A DNA stretch of 64,000 nucleotides from the NCBI GenBank assembly GCA_905250115.1, contig CAJNOI010000230.1:1-64000 (forward strand), written 5' to 3'. The DNA comes from Adineta steineri. Lineage: Eukaryota; Rotifera; Eurotatoria; Adinetida; Adinetidae. Of the stretch, positions 1 to 10,714 are shown piece after piece. A program made the position numbers and the translations under genes. Position 1 is the stretch's first letter. Each line of letters begins with the position of its first letter. The notes under the pieces are model-generated. The model was not told the DNA's origin. It made no database searches and saw only the letters and a program-made list of their open reading frames with translations.

Positions 1-181
1 CTCTAAAAGATCAATGAAATCACATATAACAGAACCATCAATAACATATTGTGATAATTCCAAAGCAAGAAAGTTACTTAATTTTTCACCTTCGACAAGT
101 GTGAGAGAAGGACTAGAAAAAACATGGAAATGGTTTGAACAAGAGTACCATAATATTATTATTGATGACGATTGTGATTAA
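1..181 (+). CDS. NAD-dependent sugar epimerase/dehydratase, C-terminal fragment
   Basis: Open from base 2 to a TAA at 179-181, giving the last 59 residues; the rest lies outside the window. The segment around DNSKARKLLNFSPSTSVREG followed by LEKTWKWFEQ looks like the C-terminal end of extended short-chain dehydrogenases such as UDP-glucuronate 4-epimerases, where a D-x-SKA-x-x-LL-G/N-x-P segment and an EGL helix close the substrate domain. Such enzymes interconvert nucleotide sugars in the cytosol or Golgi. A near-identical 59-residue copy lies at 14421-14601; most differences between the two are synonymous until the last ten residues. The family call is from recognition only, and the exact substrate cannot be told. 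Confidence 0.65.
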   Translation, partial: SKRSMKSHITEPSITYCDNSKARKLLNFSPSTSVREGLEKTWKWFEQEYHNIIIDDDCD

Positions 182-1488
182 ATATTAATATGTTATTCTT
201 TCTTTCTTTTTCTTCATGTGTATGATAATAAAAATGAATAAATTATAAAATATTGTTATTAATAAAACAATGTCTAGATAATAACATGAGTAGAGAGATA
301 ATTGAATTGTCTTTTATATTTGATATTGTATTAAGAATGATTGTAAAATAAAAATAGATCTTATGAATACATTGAAAAGAGTTAAAGATAATTAATAATA
401 GGAAAAATAAAGAAAAGAAATAGATGATTGAAATTTTGTTTGATAATTTCATTCTTATATCATCATACACCATGAAGAAAGAAAAAAGAGAAAAACAAAT
501 TTGAATGAATAATTATTATTCAACTTTTATATAAAAATGACATCACTTATCTTATCATTTAAACAAGAAAAACAAAAATAAATCAATGTACTTATTGAAA
601 GGAGGATTGATTAAATTTCGTAATGATGAATAATACAGTGTACTTGATACTTTAAAAATATACTTTGGACTTTACTAGAATATTTCTTTTGCTGGAGTAC
701 ATTCGTACTTAGTACATGTAATAAGTACGAATGTACTCGAGTACAGTAAATTAAATACATTAAAGTGCTCACAAGTATAATGAGGCATAGCTGTACATTC
801 GACACATCGGTATTTGCAATAAATATATACATGAGTAATGGCTAATACAATAGTTGTATAGTATTTACAATGCTTAGTTTTAATTATAAAGTACATGCTG
901 TACTTAAAATACTGTTACTTCAGTAGATAAGTATTAAGTACTCGATATCCTTCAGTACAAAGTATTCAAGCACTGGAATAATACATAAAAATTAAGTTTT
1001 TTTTTTTATGAAAATCGAAAAAGTATTATATGTATTTCAAAAAGATATTTGAAGATTTAATAATATTTCTAAATTTGACTTCGTTTGATCTATTTCAAAA
1101 GTAAAGATAATAAAATAAAATAGAGATACATAAATTCATTACTGTTTCATAAACATGATTATATTTATTATCATCATCATCATCAATAGACACAAAAAAA
1201 ATACATAAATAAAATTCTACATTGAGATAATTATTGAAAGACATCAAGAGAATTTCATCAACAAAAAGAAAAACTTGATTAATAATACAAAAAAAAGATG
1301 AAAGGACTAGATCAAATGTATTTTGTTTACAATTTGTCAATTGTTTAACAAAATTCAAAATCTTATATTAAATTTCGTCTGATTTATTAGATTTTTGAAT
1401 TTAAAATGAGATTTTTTTTGATCGTTTATCTGATAAACATGATCTAGAAAGAAATAAAATAACATAAAATAATAATTCAAAATTTAAT
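182..1488. other. Intergenic, between convergent epimerase and KIF1 ends
   Basis: AT-rich DNA between the + strand epimerase stop and the - strand kinesin stop. It holds one foldback element (636-975, listed separately). The short open frames seen here are not gene-like. No RNA gene was recognised. Confidence 0.6.
636..975. mobile_element. hAT-like MITE, AGTAC-rich foldback
   Basis: The element begins CAGTG (636) and ends CACTG (975). It is flanked by a perfect 8-bp direct repeat, GAATAATA, at 628-635 and 976-983. An 8-bp duplication with CAG-G/C-CTG type ends is the hallmark of hAT transposons. The termini pair imperfectly beyond the first bases (CAGTG-TACTTGATACTTT against CAGTG-CTTGAATACTTT). 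Inside is a near-perfect hairpin with 17-bp arms, GAGTACATTCGTACTTA at 695-711 and its complement at 722-738, and many AGTAC/GTACT motifs. No transposase is encoded, so it would be non-autonomous. Confidence 0.8.
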
Positions 1489-4400
1489 TTACTTGATTTG
1501 TCCAGCAACTAATGGATCAAAAGCATAGAGCCATTCATAAAGATCTTTTTCAACTAATGGTTGAATAAGAAAATGATGATATTTTGAAACAACGGAAATT
1601 GTATTATGAATATTCTTTTATGAAAAATAAAAAAATATTAAATAAATAAAAAAACGAAGTGTTTTCATTACTTTTGCTCCATTTAGAAATTTCTCATTAT
1701 TCAGTTCAATATGAGATGTTCTTAAATTAATTAATCCACGTTCAACAACATCTTTTTCATGATTATATAAAAATGCAAATGGACGCCGCACAATCTAAAA
1801 GATCAAAACAATTTTTTTAAATTAATTTAAAAAAATAACAATGAATTCTAATAACATACAACATATCTTTTTATCAAATTAAATTCTTTTTCTTCGAGAA
1901 AATTCAAATAACCACGACGTGTAATAATCGGAGATATATGCACTTCTTCAATTAATGGAATATATTTTATTGGATTACATTCACCATTATTAGATAATAC
2001 AGAATCATTATTTTCATCACTTTTATTTGTAAATGATGAATCCAAATGATTTGATCTATAAGAAAAATACAAAATAGAATAAACATCTTATGCCAAATTC
2101 AACTAAATCAAATATTCATCTTATCAATTAACTGTCTCTTCGCCAGTAGGACATTCACAAACTGTGATAACACAAGATTAGTGTAAAACGGATGTGACAA
2201 ATTAACCTAATATTATCAGAATAAGCATGTTATAGTCTAAACCCCGCAATATAGTTACTAGGAGCTATTTTTATACATATGTAATCACACAATGATACTG
2301 GTAAAATTCCATGAGGTGTCTTAGCGAAAGGACCAATTGGCGAAATTCAGGAATGCCATATTTTATACTAATCTTATGTTATTACAGTTGGCAAGAATTC
2401 ATTGTACTTTCGCCAATGATGAATGTACTATCGGCGACGAGACAGTAATGCATACTATCAAAGGGGTAATAGCTGGCACTCAGCACCTTAGCACTTGCTC
2501 AGCACCTTTTCAGCACCTATTTAGGACTTGTTCAGCATCTAGGCACCTATTCAGCACCTCAGCCAAGGAGGTAAGAGCTGGCAACGAGCACTGAAAAACA
2601 CCGAACAGGTACTGAACGGATGCTGAAGTGCTGAAAAGGTGCTGGGTGCCAGATGTTATCCCCTTGGATCAGCATCTCAGCACTTGCTCAATACTTCAGC
2701 ACCCGTTCAGCATCTCTGCACCTGTTCGGTGTTTTTCGGTGCTGGGTGCCAGCTATTGCCCCCTTGCATACTATCACATACAAATTTCATTCACAATTTT
2801 TCAATTAATTAAATATAAACTAGTTTACCAATCGTGTCTATCATTTGCTTTGATAATCACATGTATATAGATTTCAGAGAGCGAATCGAACTGACTTTTA
2901 CTGGTTCGAGTTCGATTCGATTTTCTTTCCTTACTATGATACTCAAATGTTTAAATTCTTTTTAAAATGGTTCTACTATTTTAATTTTATTTATTTACTT
3001 TATTAAGTCTGAAGTATTCGAAGATGATTGATTAGAAGTATTCATTTGATTATCTGTTTGTATAGGTGAGATTTCTGTAATAGTTGTTGATTTTATGAGA
3101 GAATGATCAATAGAAGTGTCATTTAATGATAGATGATTAGTTGTTGTTCCCTATTTAAATAATAAAATAAGAAATTTGGATTCTTTTGAACTGTTTTTCC
3201 TTACTTTAATTTCATCTGTAGCTAATTTTGAAGTAATTGATGATGTCATTAATGATAAACAATGGCGAAGTAATTTTTCTTGATAATCTTCAATTGAAAT
3301 ATTTGAATTCTTTATCGATGTTTTAATATTTTCAGATGATTGTAATGAATTATTTAAATGATTTTCAACTCGTAAAATATGTTTTGTATGTTCAACCTAA
3401 TTAACAGAAAAAACAAAAAATAAAAAAAAGTATTTCTCAATTAAATATATACCGATTCAATTTTAAATAATTTTCTAAGATCTTGTTGATGTTCAATAAT
3501 TAATGAATCACTTCTTGGTCTCCATCCATGTAGCATTTCTTCTCCACGTACATAAATTTTTGATGTATCAATTATTTTTCGTTGTCTTCGTCGTGTACCC
3601 GGACTTTCTTCTGATAAATCTTTTGTTATTGTATTTGACATCGAAATATTTTTTAATTTTAATTCATAAATAGTTGATATACTATTGGAATATTCATCTG
3701 TAATTGATGTTCGCATTATTGAATTTGTTGAAAGAAAAAAATTTCTTAATGATGAACGTATACGTGATGTTGAATCATTATTACGTGGATATAAAATAAC
3801 ACATAGATCTTTTGTTATAATTATTGGCTGTGAACAGTTTTCAATTTCAATACAAAATGATATTGTTAAATAAACGGAATTTCCATTTGATGTACAACGA
3901 TTTAATAACAATGAATTATGTAATGATGAATCCCAAGCAACTTCAAAATGAAAAAATATTCGTTTATCATGTTGTTTTTCAATATATTGAGATGATATTA
4001 TATTTAATGAGAGAATTTCATCATCATCATCATCATCCTTCTTTTTATCATCAAGTTGATTACGAATTCGACCTATTAGAATAAAATAATGAAGAAACTT
4101 TTTTTTTTTGAAAATAGAATTTTTATACCAATAACAACTTCATGAATATTTTTCCAGATGAGTTCACAACTTGATTCATGACATAATGTGATTCCAATAC
4201 GTCGTTGAATACCCTGATGAAGAATAAATCGACCTGAACATTGAATATCATCCGAATGATCAACGGTAACAGCAACATATCTATAAAAATTAAGAAATAT
4301 AATTGCAAAAAAAAACAAGTCTATTAAAACTTACTCGCCATTTGGTGATAATTCAAATATTTCATACCAAACAAGAATATCATGACTTGACTGAATTTCA

Positions 4401-7400
4401 CTTGTTGAACTAAACGAAACTATCTGATTGTCAAATGAAGTTCATACTAGACATATTTAAATAATATCGGATGAAAAAAGTCTGTCAGCGCAGTTCCCTA
4501 GGGACTAAAAATGTGGAACTTATGTATGCTCGTACCATAGAAGATTTGCTATGTAATAGCGTTCGAGGGATGTGATAATTAGCAAACTTGAATTCAAAGT
4601 TTGTCATCGCGATTTTTTCCGAAGGGTGAATCGATGTGGGGCGATATATTATCCTGTCACCCACACCCTCTAGGCTATTTCCAGTCATTGGAATGAGCGA
4701 CTGCCTTGATTCATACCCAGTGGCGTTTGACGTCTACTGCTAAGAAGCCGGAAAACTTGAACTCAAAACTTACACTCACGATTCTCTTCAAAATGTGAGA
4801 TAATCATTCGGAGCTCTTTCTTTCCTGATATATACTCTTAGCATGTTGATAATTTATATAGATGCGAGAATTCTTTTCTATCAAGTTTAAATATGTCTCA
4901 GAATATAAATCTATAAGCGATTATATTAAAACTAACTTTGTTGTTGTTGTTAATGAATTTAATGTTTGAACTGAGATTGGTTTTGAAAACGGTATTGGTC
5001 GTGTGTGAATTATTGGTGAAGGCGTTGTTATTGTACTAAATAAAATTTGAATATTTTATAAAAAAATAAATTTTATCAAGAAAATCAAACTTACTTATAG
5101 AATTTGGAGTTTAAATGTTCTTGATAATGACCCATGACTTCAAAGATAATTGGTTTTCGATGAATATAATCAAGAAATGAACGGGTAACAATAACGCTGA
5201 ACTAAAAATATAGATTTTTCTTCTTATTATTAAGATTTTTTTTCTTGAATTTTATTCTTACATTTTGCATATGATTAAAAGCAAGTGGTACAGAAGATTT
5301 TGTTTGATTTTTAATTGGTTCTGTTGAATAAGCTTCATGATGTTGATGAAGAAAATTAAATTGACAAAAAATATCTTCGTATTCAATTGGAATCTCCGAT
5401 GCTTCTAAAATTACAACACGAAATTGATATTCAACACCAAGTTGTGCTAATAATTCATTTGATATTATATCGCTAGTTGTCATTATAGTTGATTCTTCTA
5501 TAAATTTAAAATAAGAGATTGGCAAGAAACAAAAAAAAATGAAATACTTTTTTCATTTGAAGATAATAAAGAATTAGTAACAGATTTCGGTTGATATACA
5601 TCATTTAAACCATTTTGTGATCGTCCTTCAACATAACGAATATTAGGATCCAAAGAATCACATGATTTTATTAAATCATTTGATAATGGGTTATTCAGAT
5701 CCTATGAAAAAAAATTAAATATTAGATAAAACTTGATAAATGATTGGAAGAGAAGATGTATTTTTATTTACTTGAAAATATGTTTCATCATTAAAAGCAA
5801 TTTTTGTCATTCCGTTAGCATTTCTATATGTTTTCATTAATTTAATTTGTTCGGTTGTTGTCTCTTGTGTTGATGTTGTTTGTATTTGTTGTATAGCAAT
5901 TTTTAAATAACCTTTTATATCACCTCGTTCAGATACAATAGCAACATTTTGTACTAATGAAAACCCATAGAGAAGATTTGTTAAATAAACAAATGCTCTA
6001 AAATATAAATTAGAAACAAAAAAGATAAATAAAGAATTATTATATTCACCTTCCAATCGATCGAAACCAAGGAAATCGATCATAAAATGGATCAGCTTGA
6101 ATAGTAGCTGTTGATGTGTCATCCATAGTTAATGATTCCATACTTCGATTAGGTGATGTTGGTGAAATGTCAGCTGCATTTGAATACATTTCACGCATTA
6201 ATTCAAGTCGTTGTCTATTCAAGCAAAAAAAATTATCATAAAGAATATTATTCTAGTGAAAAAAAGAAAACTACGACTAGAAGAAACACTAATAATGCAC
6301 AACACGACATGGACAAACCTGGCTTTAGTAGAAAAATCAAAATTTCCTTTATTAGTTGCACTTGAAATTGTATCGTCACAATTTGAATCTTGAGAATTAG
6401 TAGTCGTAGTAATATTTGGTGAGGATTCATCACTTATATCACTATAACTAACTGCACGAGGAATTGATATTTGCTCACAATTGTATATAAGACGCATTAT
6501 TTCCAGACGAGATCTATATGATCATTGGAAATTTTATCGAAAAAGGATAATCTATTACTATCGACTCATATTTTTTTCTTAAGAGCTGTTTTTTTACTTC
6601 TATCCAAATGAAACTTACCGAAATTTTTCCAGTGACCAATAATGTATAGCACCATTTTTAAGATCTTGTACTTCAATAGCAACAATTGTATTTTGTGTTA
6701 ATGATGTTGAACATAATTCAGTTGGTAATGGAGAATAAAGTGTATTAGTTAAAAGAATAAATTGAAATTGTACACGTTTACGTAATTCAACACTTATAGC
6801 ATTTGCTTCTTTTAAATAAACACTATTGCCCCATAAAATATCCTAGAATTAATACATAGATTGAAAATAAAATATTTCAAAAAAAGACAAATTCAACAGA
6901 CAAAAGATAAAACAAAAAAAAATCTAATAATAAAAACATTTTCGTCTACCAAATTTAATACTAGAGATATGCGAGATCAGATTTCCCTAGTCCCGGCAGC
7001 TATTTTTTGCAATGGTCTCTGTTCCGAAGCTGGTCCCGCACATCTCTAGTTGTGAAACTAATACTTTATTTATGAATCCGTACTATTTCACGAGTGAAAA
7101 AGTACAGATGTCAATAGAGATACGCAGTTTCGGTGCAAATACTGAAAAACTGTCACTTTCAGTCCTGACAGTGACGTACCGTAGCAGTGACACCAGGTTC
7201 CACTGCATCAGTGAGCCCGGTGTCAGTGCTACGGTGCGTCACTGTCGGTGCTGATAGTGCACGGTTTACTGAAACTGCGCATCCCTAAACGTCAACATTT
7301 ATAAATAGCTAGATTCGTTTTTAAGTGAAATAAAAACTTCTCAAAATATCTGTAACGATACTAATCTTAATAAAGTTTTATTGATGTATTTTCAACTACT

Positions 7401-10400
7401 AATCAATAGTAATTGATCATACAATGATGAACAACAGAAAAATGTCAAAAAAATTCTTTTTGTGTATTTATTCATATTAAAACCAGACATTTCTGATGAA
7501 GGTCATTCCATCAAATTTAATAATAGTTTTCATCAGGAAATATTCATTCGTAATGAGATGTTAATACTTTAAGTTAGAACTTCAGATACTTTACTCATAA
7601 GGAATTAATAAATAAAATATTGATTTTGCTTTTTCTCCTCAAATATATATAGGAAAAATCACATGTTGTCAAACTATTAGGTTTCTTTATGACATATAGA
7701 AACTATTTATCATGCAAATGCTCATATACTGACAACAAATGGAAATAGAAGCAAGAGACAATGATTGAACTCTTGATCTCGAGTTTTTCTAGGTAACAAA
7801 AAAAAGACAAATAGATTTGATGCAAAATTTAAAAAAAACAACATTGATAGGGGAAGAAAAATGACAAAACATGAACAAACAGGCAAAAATGATACCTTGA
7901 TTAATCCAATAGGATGGATACGATTTGAATAATCCTATTCAAGGGGAATGAGTAAAACTCTTTTTGTCTCAAAATCATATTACATATGAAAAAATATTTC
8001 ATAACTAACGATGAGAAAAAGAAATTTTAATACATTATAACCTACTCTTAATGATGTCATTCGATGAAAACGCCATTTTTTCCATGCCCACCAAGCTAAT
8101 TGATAATCTTGTTCAGACCACGAACAATCTTTATCGAAGAAGAAGAAGAAAAGAGGATTATTTCAATTAATTTAAATACCAACTTACAACTCATGGTATC
8201 ATTATCATTTTCAAGCAGATCCTCTTGAAGTGTTTGTTGTCGAAATAATAATGAATCCGCTAAACCTGATGTTGATAAAATTGATGAAAGCATTGATTGA
8301 CTCATAGATGTTTCCATAACTTGTTTTTGTAATTCAACTATTTTAGATTCATATTCAAGTTTTTGTTTATGTAAAAGACGATCAACTTCTTCTTTTTCAC
8401 GTTTAAATGCTTCTTCCATTGTTACAAGTCTTTACAAGAAAAAAAAAACAATACATTTTCTTTCATTAAAAAATCTTTTACTTTTTTCCCATTTCATGTT
8501 TTATATCTACACCTTGTTTTTCTAATAATTCCTGTATAGCACTATTCCAATCAGGTGGTTCTATATATTATAAATGATTTTTTTTAGAATTTTAAAAGAA
8601 TATTTTACATACCACTAGTTGATTCTGTTTTAATAGTTTTTCGTCGAGCTTGTTCAGGATTAAGAAAACGAAAAACATGTGATTTACCAAAAATAACACG
8701 AGATCCAGATGTCAGTTCAACGGTTGTATTTAGATCAACTTGTTTTCCATTAACATAACACATTGCAGTTTGACTACATGGTTTTAAATGAACAATATTT
8801 TGTGAATTTATTAGTATACAATGTTCAGGTTCAATATGTGAACCAGACAAAACAATATCTTGATGAATAGGCGCATCAGGACGGCCAACACTAAATACAA
8901 GAGGTTAGTTTTTATAGTCAATATAGAATAATTGTCTTACCGAGTAGTACCATCTTTAATAAAATACATTAAACATTCAGACATTAATGGATCTTCATTA
9001 AGATTAACAAGATGTGGAGACTAAAATGATAATAATGATAAATTATTTCAAGTTTTTAGTGTATTCATACATTCTTTGGTGAGAATATTCCTACAGCATT
9101 TCCATCATTCTTTGAATAGACACCAAGTTCATGAAAAGCAGCTTCTCTTTAAAACAACAATAGGATAGTTAATTATAAATAAATTATGTATTTTACCGTT
9201 CCGCCATAATTTTTTCTGTTTTTTGAAGTTTTTCTTCATATGACATACATAATGAATCCATTAGTTTTTGATTTTCTTTCAGACGTTCTAAAGTATCTTC
9301 ACTTATTTTTGAGGGTGGTGATGATGATGATTCCAAACGTTGAGATTTAGAAGTATGTGTAGGTGAAGTAGTAGATGTTAATATTCCATCTGATGATAGA
9401 TTAATTCCAGCTTCATTCTTTAATAATTCTCTTAATTTAATAATTTCTTCTTTTAAATCACGTATTAATCGAGCATTAGCATCTTCATTAATAACTGCTT
9501 TACAAACAATTGCTTTTGCACGATCAGCATAACGAAGAGTCGAAAGAGTTTCATCATAATTTATATCTGCTGGTGATATTGCAGCTATCATAGCTGTTTT
9601 TGAATTACCACCTTAAATTAAAATATATGAAATATTTTATAAATTTGTACAATGTATAAACACTTACCAAGATTTTCCTTGAGCAACCAAGTTAGCACTG
9701 AATCTCGATAGGGTATAAAATCAGATTTTTTTTCTGGACGTATTTTACGACTTTTTGAACTCTGAATAAAAACGAATGATTAGATCTATGTTTTAGTTTT
9801 TCTTAAATACAAACCATTTCAGCAAGTGCTGCAATAACTTTTCCAAGTGTTGTTAATGATTTATTAATATTCGCACCTTCTTTTAATCGATCACCAGTTG
9901 CACCAGTTGAATCAGCTCGTTCACTTCCCGCTAAATCTACTAAAGAAATTTTCGATTGTTTTTCAGCGGTTAAATCTGTTATTGGATCATGTATTGATTG
10001 TGAAAATAATATTGTAAATACAGCATGTGATCGACTTGATGTTTCATTCATATTTGTTGCTGCTACTGTTCGAGCTTTATTTCCTTCATCAATTAATCTT
10101 GATATATCATCATAAGATGTAACAAGTAACCGAGATAAATCCTCAACATATGGTCCCATAATAGGATGTTCACGAACACGTAAATTATGTGAACTACCAA
10201 CACCAATTGTTTGAGATTTTTTTGGTGAAAGTAAATCTCGTACACGTTCACAATAAATTTCCATATAGGATACTTCAACTGTATAATTTGGTTTAATACG
10301 AGATGATGATATTGGTGATGATGAAATAATACGTTGAAATAATTCACCACATAAACGTGGAATAATACCTTGTTGTTCTGGTTCATTTTTTCCCATCATT

Positions 10401-10714
10401 GTATATGATTTACCAGCACCTGTTTGTCCATAAGCAAATATACATACATTATAACCTTCAAATGAATGTTCTAACATTTCAATGCCTAAATCTTGATAGA
10501 CTTGTGCTTGTGTTGCGAATTTTTGTTGATTGATATTTTCATCACATGACCAATATGAATAATCATATTTATAATGTTTTATTGTTTCATCAATCGGATT
10601 TTGTATAAATGTTGTTTGTTCTTGTTGATCCATACGAATTATACATTTAGCTTGACGATTTCGTTCACGAGTATTAAATGGTCGTACACGTACAGCTACT
10701 TTGACCGACGTCAT
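1489..10714 (-). CDS. KIF1: Kinesin-3 family motor, KIF1/unc-104 type (many exons)
   Basis: Plus-end microtubule motor that carries synaptic-vesicle precursors or other membrane cargo. Exon 1 (10714-9815) starts [14 protein letters not shown] and holds the P-loop [10 protein letters not shown], switch [10 protein letters not shown] and switch [10 protein letters not shown]. Exons 9761-9668 and 9611-9197 finish the motor domain and neck. The FHA domain follows (about 8890-8613, around [20 protein letters not shown]). Then come a coiled coil (8430-8190), the KIF1B-type region ([17 protein letters not shown]), the C2-like segment ([12 protein letters not shown], 5520-5270), the [10 protein letters not shown] block (4230-4190) and [16 protein letters not shown] (3560-3500). 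A C-terminal PH domain begins at [10 protein letters not shown] (about 1920) and ends [18 protein letters not shown] before TAA (1491-1489). Domain order matches full-length KIF1A/B. Exons and CT..AC (reverse-strand GT-AG) introns are readable throughout; the span given includes introns. The largest introns hold foldback elements. Confidence 0.93.
2132..2445. mobile_element. Harbinger-like MITE in a KIF1 intron
   Basis: Terminal inverted repeats of 26 bp with about 22 matches: CTGTCTCTTCGCC... at 2132-2157, and the complement of 2420-2445, which reads CTGTCTCGTCGCC.... TAA lies on both sides (2129-2131 and 2446-2448), fitting the 3-bp TWA target duplication of PIF/Harbinger elements. No transposase is present. 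It sits in a KIF1 intron immediately before another element at 2461. Confidence 0.65.
2461..2765. mobile_element. Foldback element with perfect 11-bp target duplication
   Basis: The 11-mer GCATACTATCA occurs exactly at 2450-2460 and 2766-2776. The element between has inverted ends, AAGGGGTAATAGCTGGCA at the left and the complement AAGGGGGCAATAGCTGGCA at the right. A second, nested pair of the same ends lies at 2575 (AAGGAGGTAAGAGCTGGC) and 2665 (GCCAGATGTTATCCCCTT), suggesting a self-insertion or internal duplication. The interior is full of CAGCACC/GGTGCTG units and is GC-rich compared with its surroundings. A 9-11 bp duplication would fit Mutator-like elements, but no transposase is present, so the superfamily is inference. 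Confidence 0.8.
6962..7048. mobile_element. Short foldback element in a KIF1 intron
   Basis: Inverted ends TAGAGATATGCG at the left and the complement of CGCACATCTCTA at the right. The pairing continues imperfectly inward for about 23 bp. There is no clear target duplication. The ends resemble those of the neighbouring element at 7115. Confidence 0.5.
7115..7287. mobile_element. hAT-like palindromic MITE in a KIF1 intron
   Basis: Left end TAGAGATACGCAGTTTC, right end complement TAGGGATGCGCAGTTTC. The interior folds into a long hairpin (GACAGTGACGTACCGTAGCA against its near complement around 7225-7250). Flanking octamers GATGTCAA (7107-7114) and AACGTCAA (7288-7295) match at 6 of 8 bases, fitting an old hAT duplication. 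It is non-coding; the open frame over it is an artefact of the palindrome. Confidence 0.6.

Noticed and set aside
2337..2870. Two + strand open frames (85 and 80 codons)
   Set aside because: They run through the foldback element with CAGCACC units inside a KIF1 intron; composition is that of the repeat.
4440..4860. Possible transposon in the KIF1 intron
   Set aside because: Two diverged direct copies of an AAACTTGAACTCAAA-type segment are visible, but no inverted ends or target duplication were found.
7012..7254. 80-codon + strand frame
   Set aside because: It lies on the palindromic hAT-like element; no protein-like features.
10093..10386. 97-codon - strand frame within the kinesin motor
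   Set aside because: Shadow of the real KIF1 exon in another frame.
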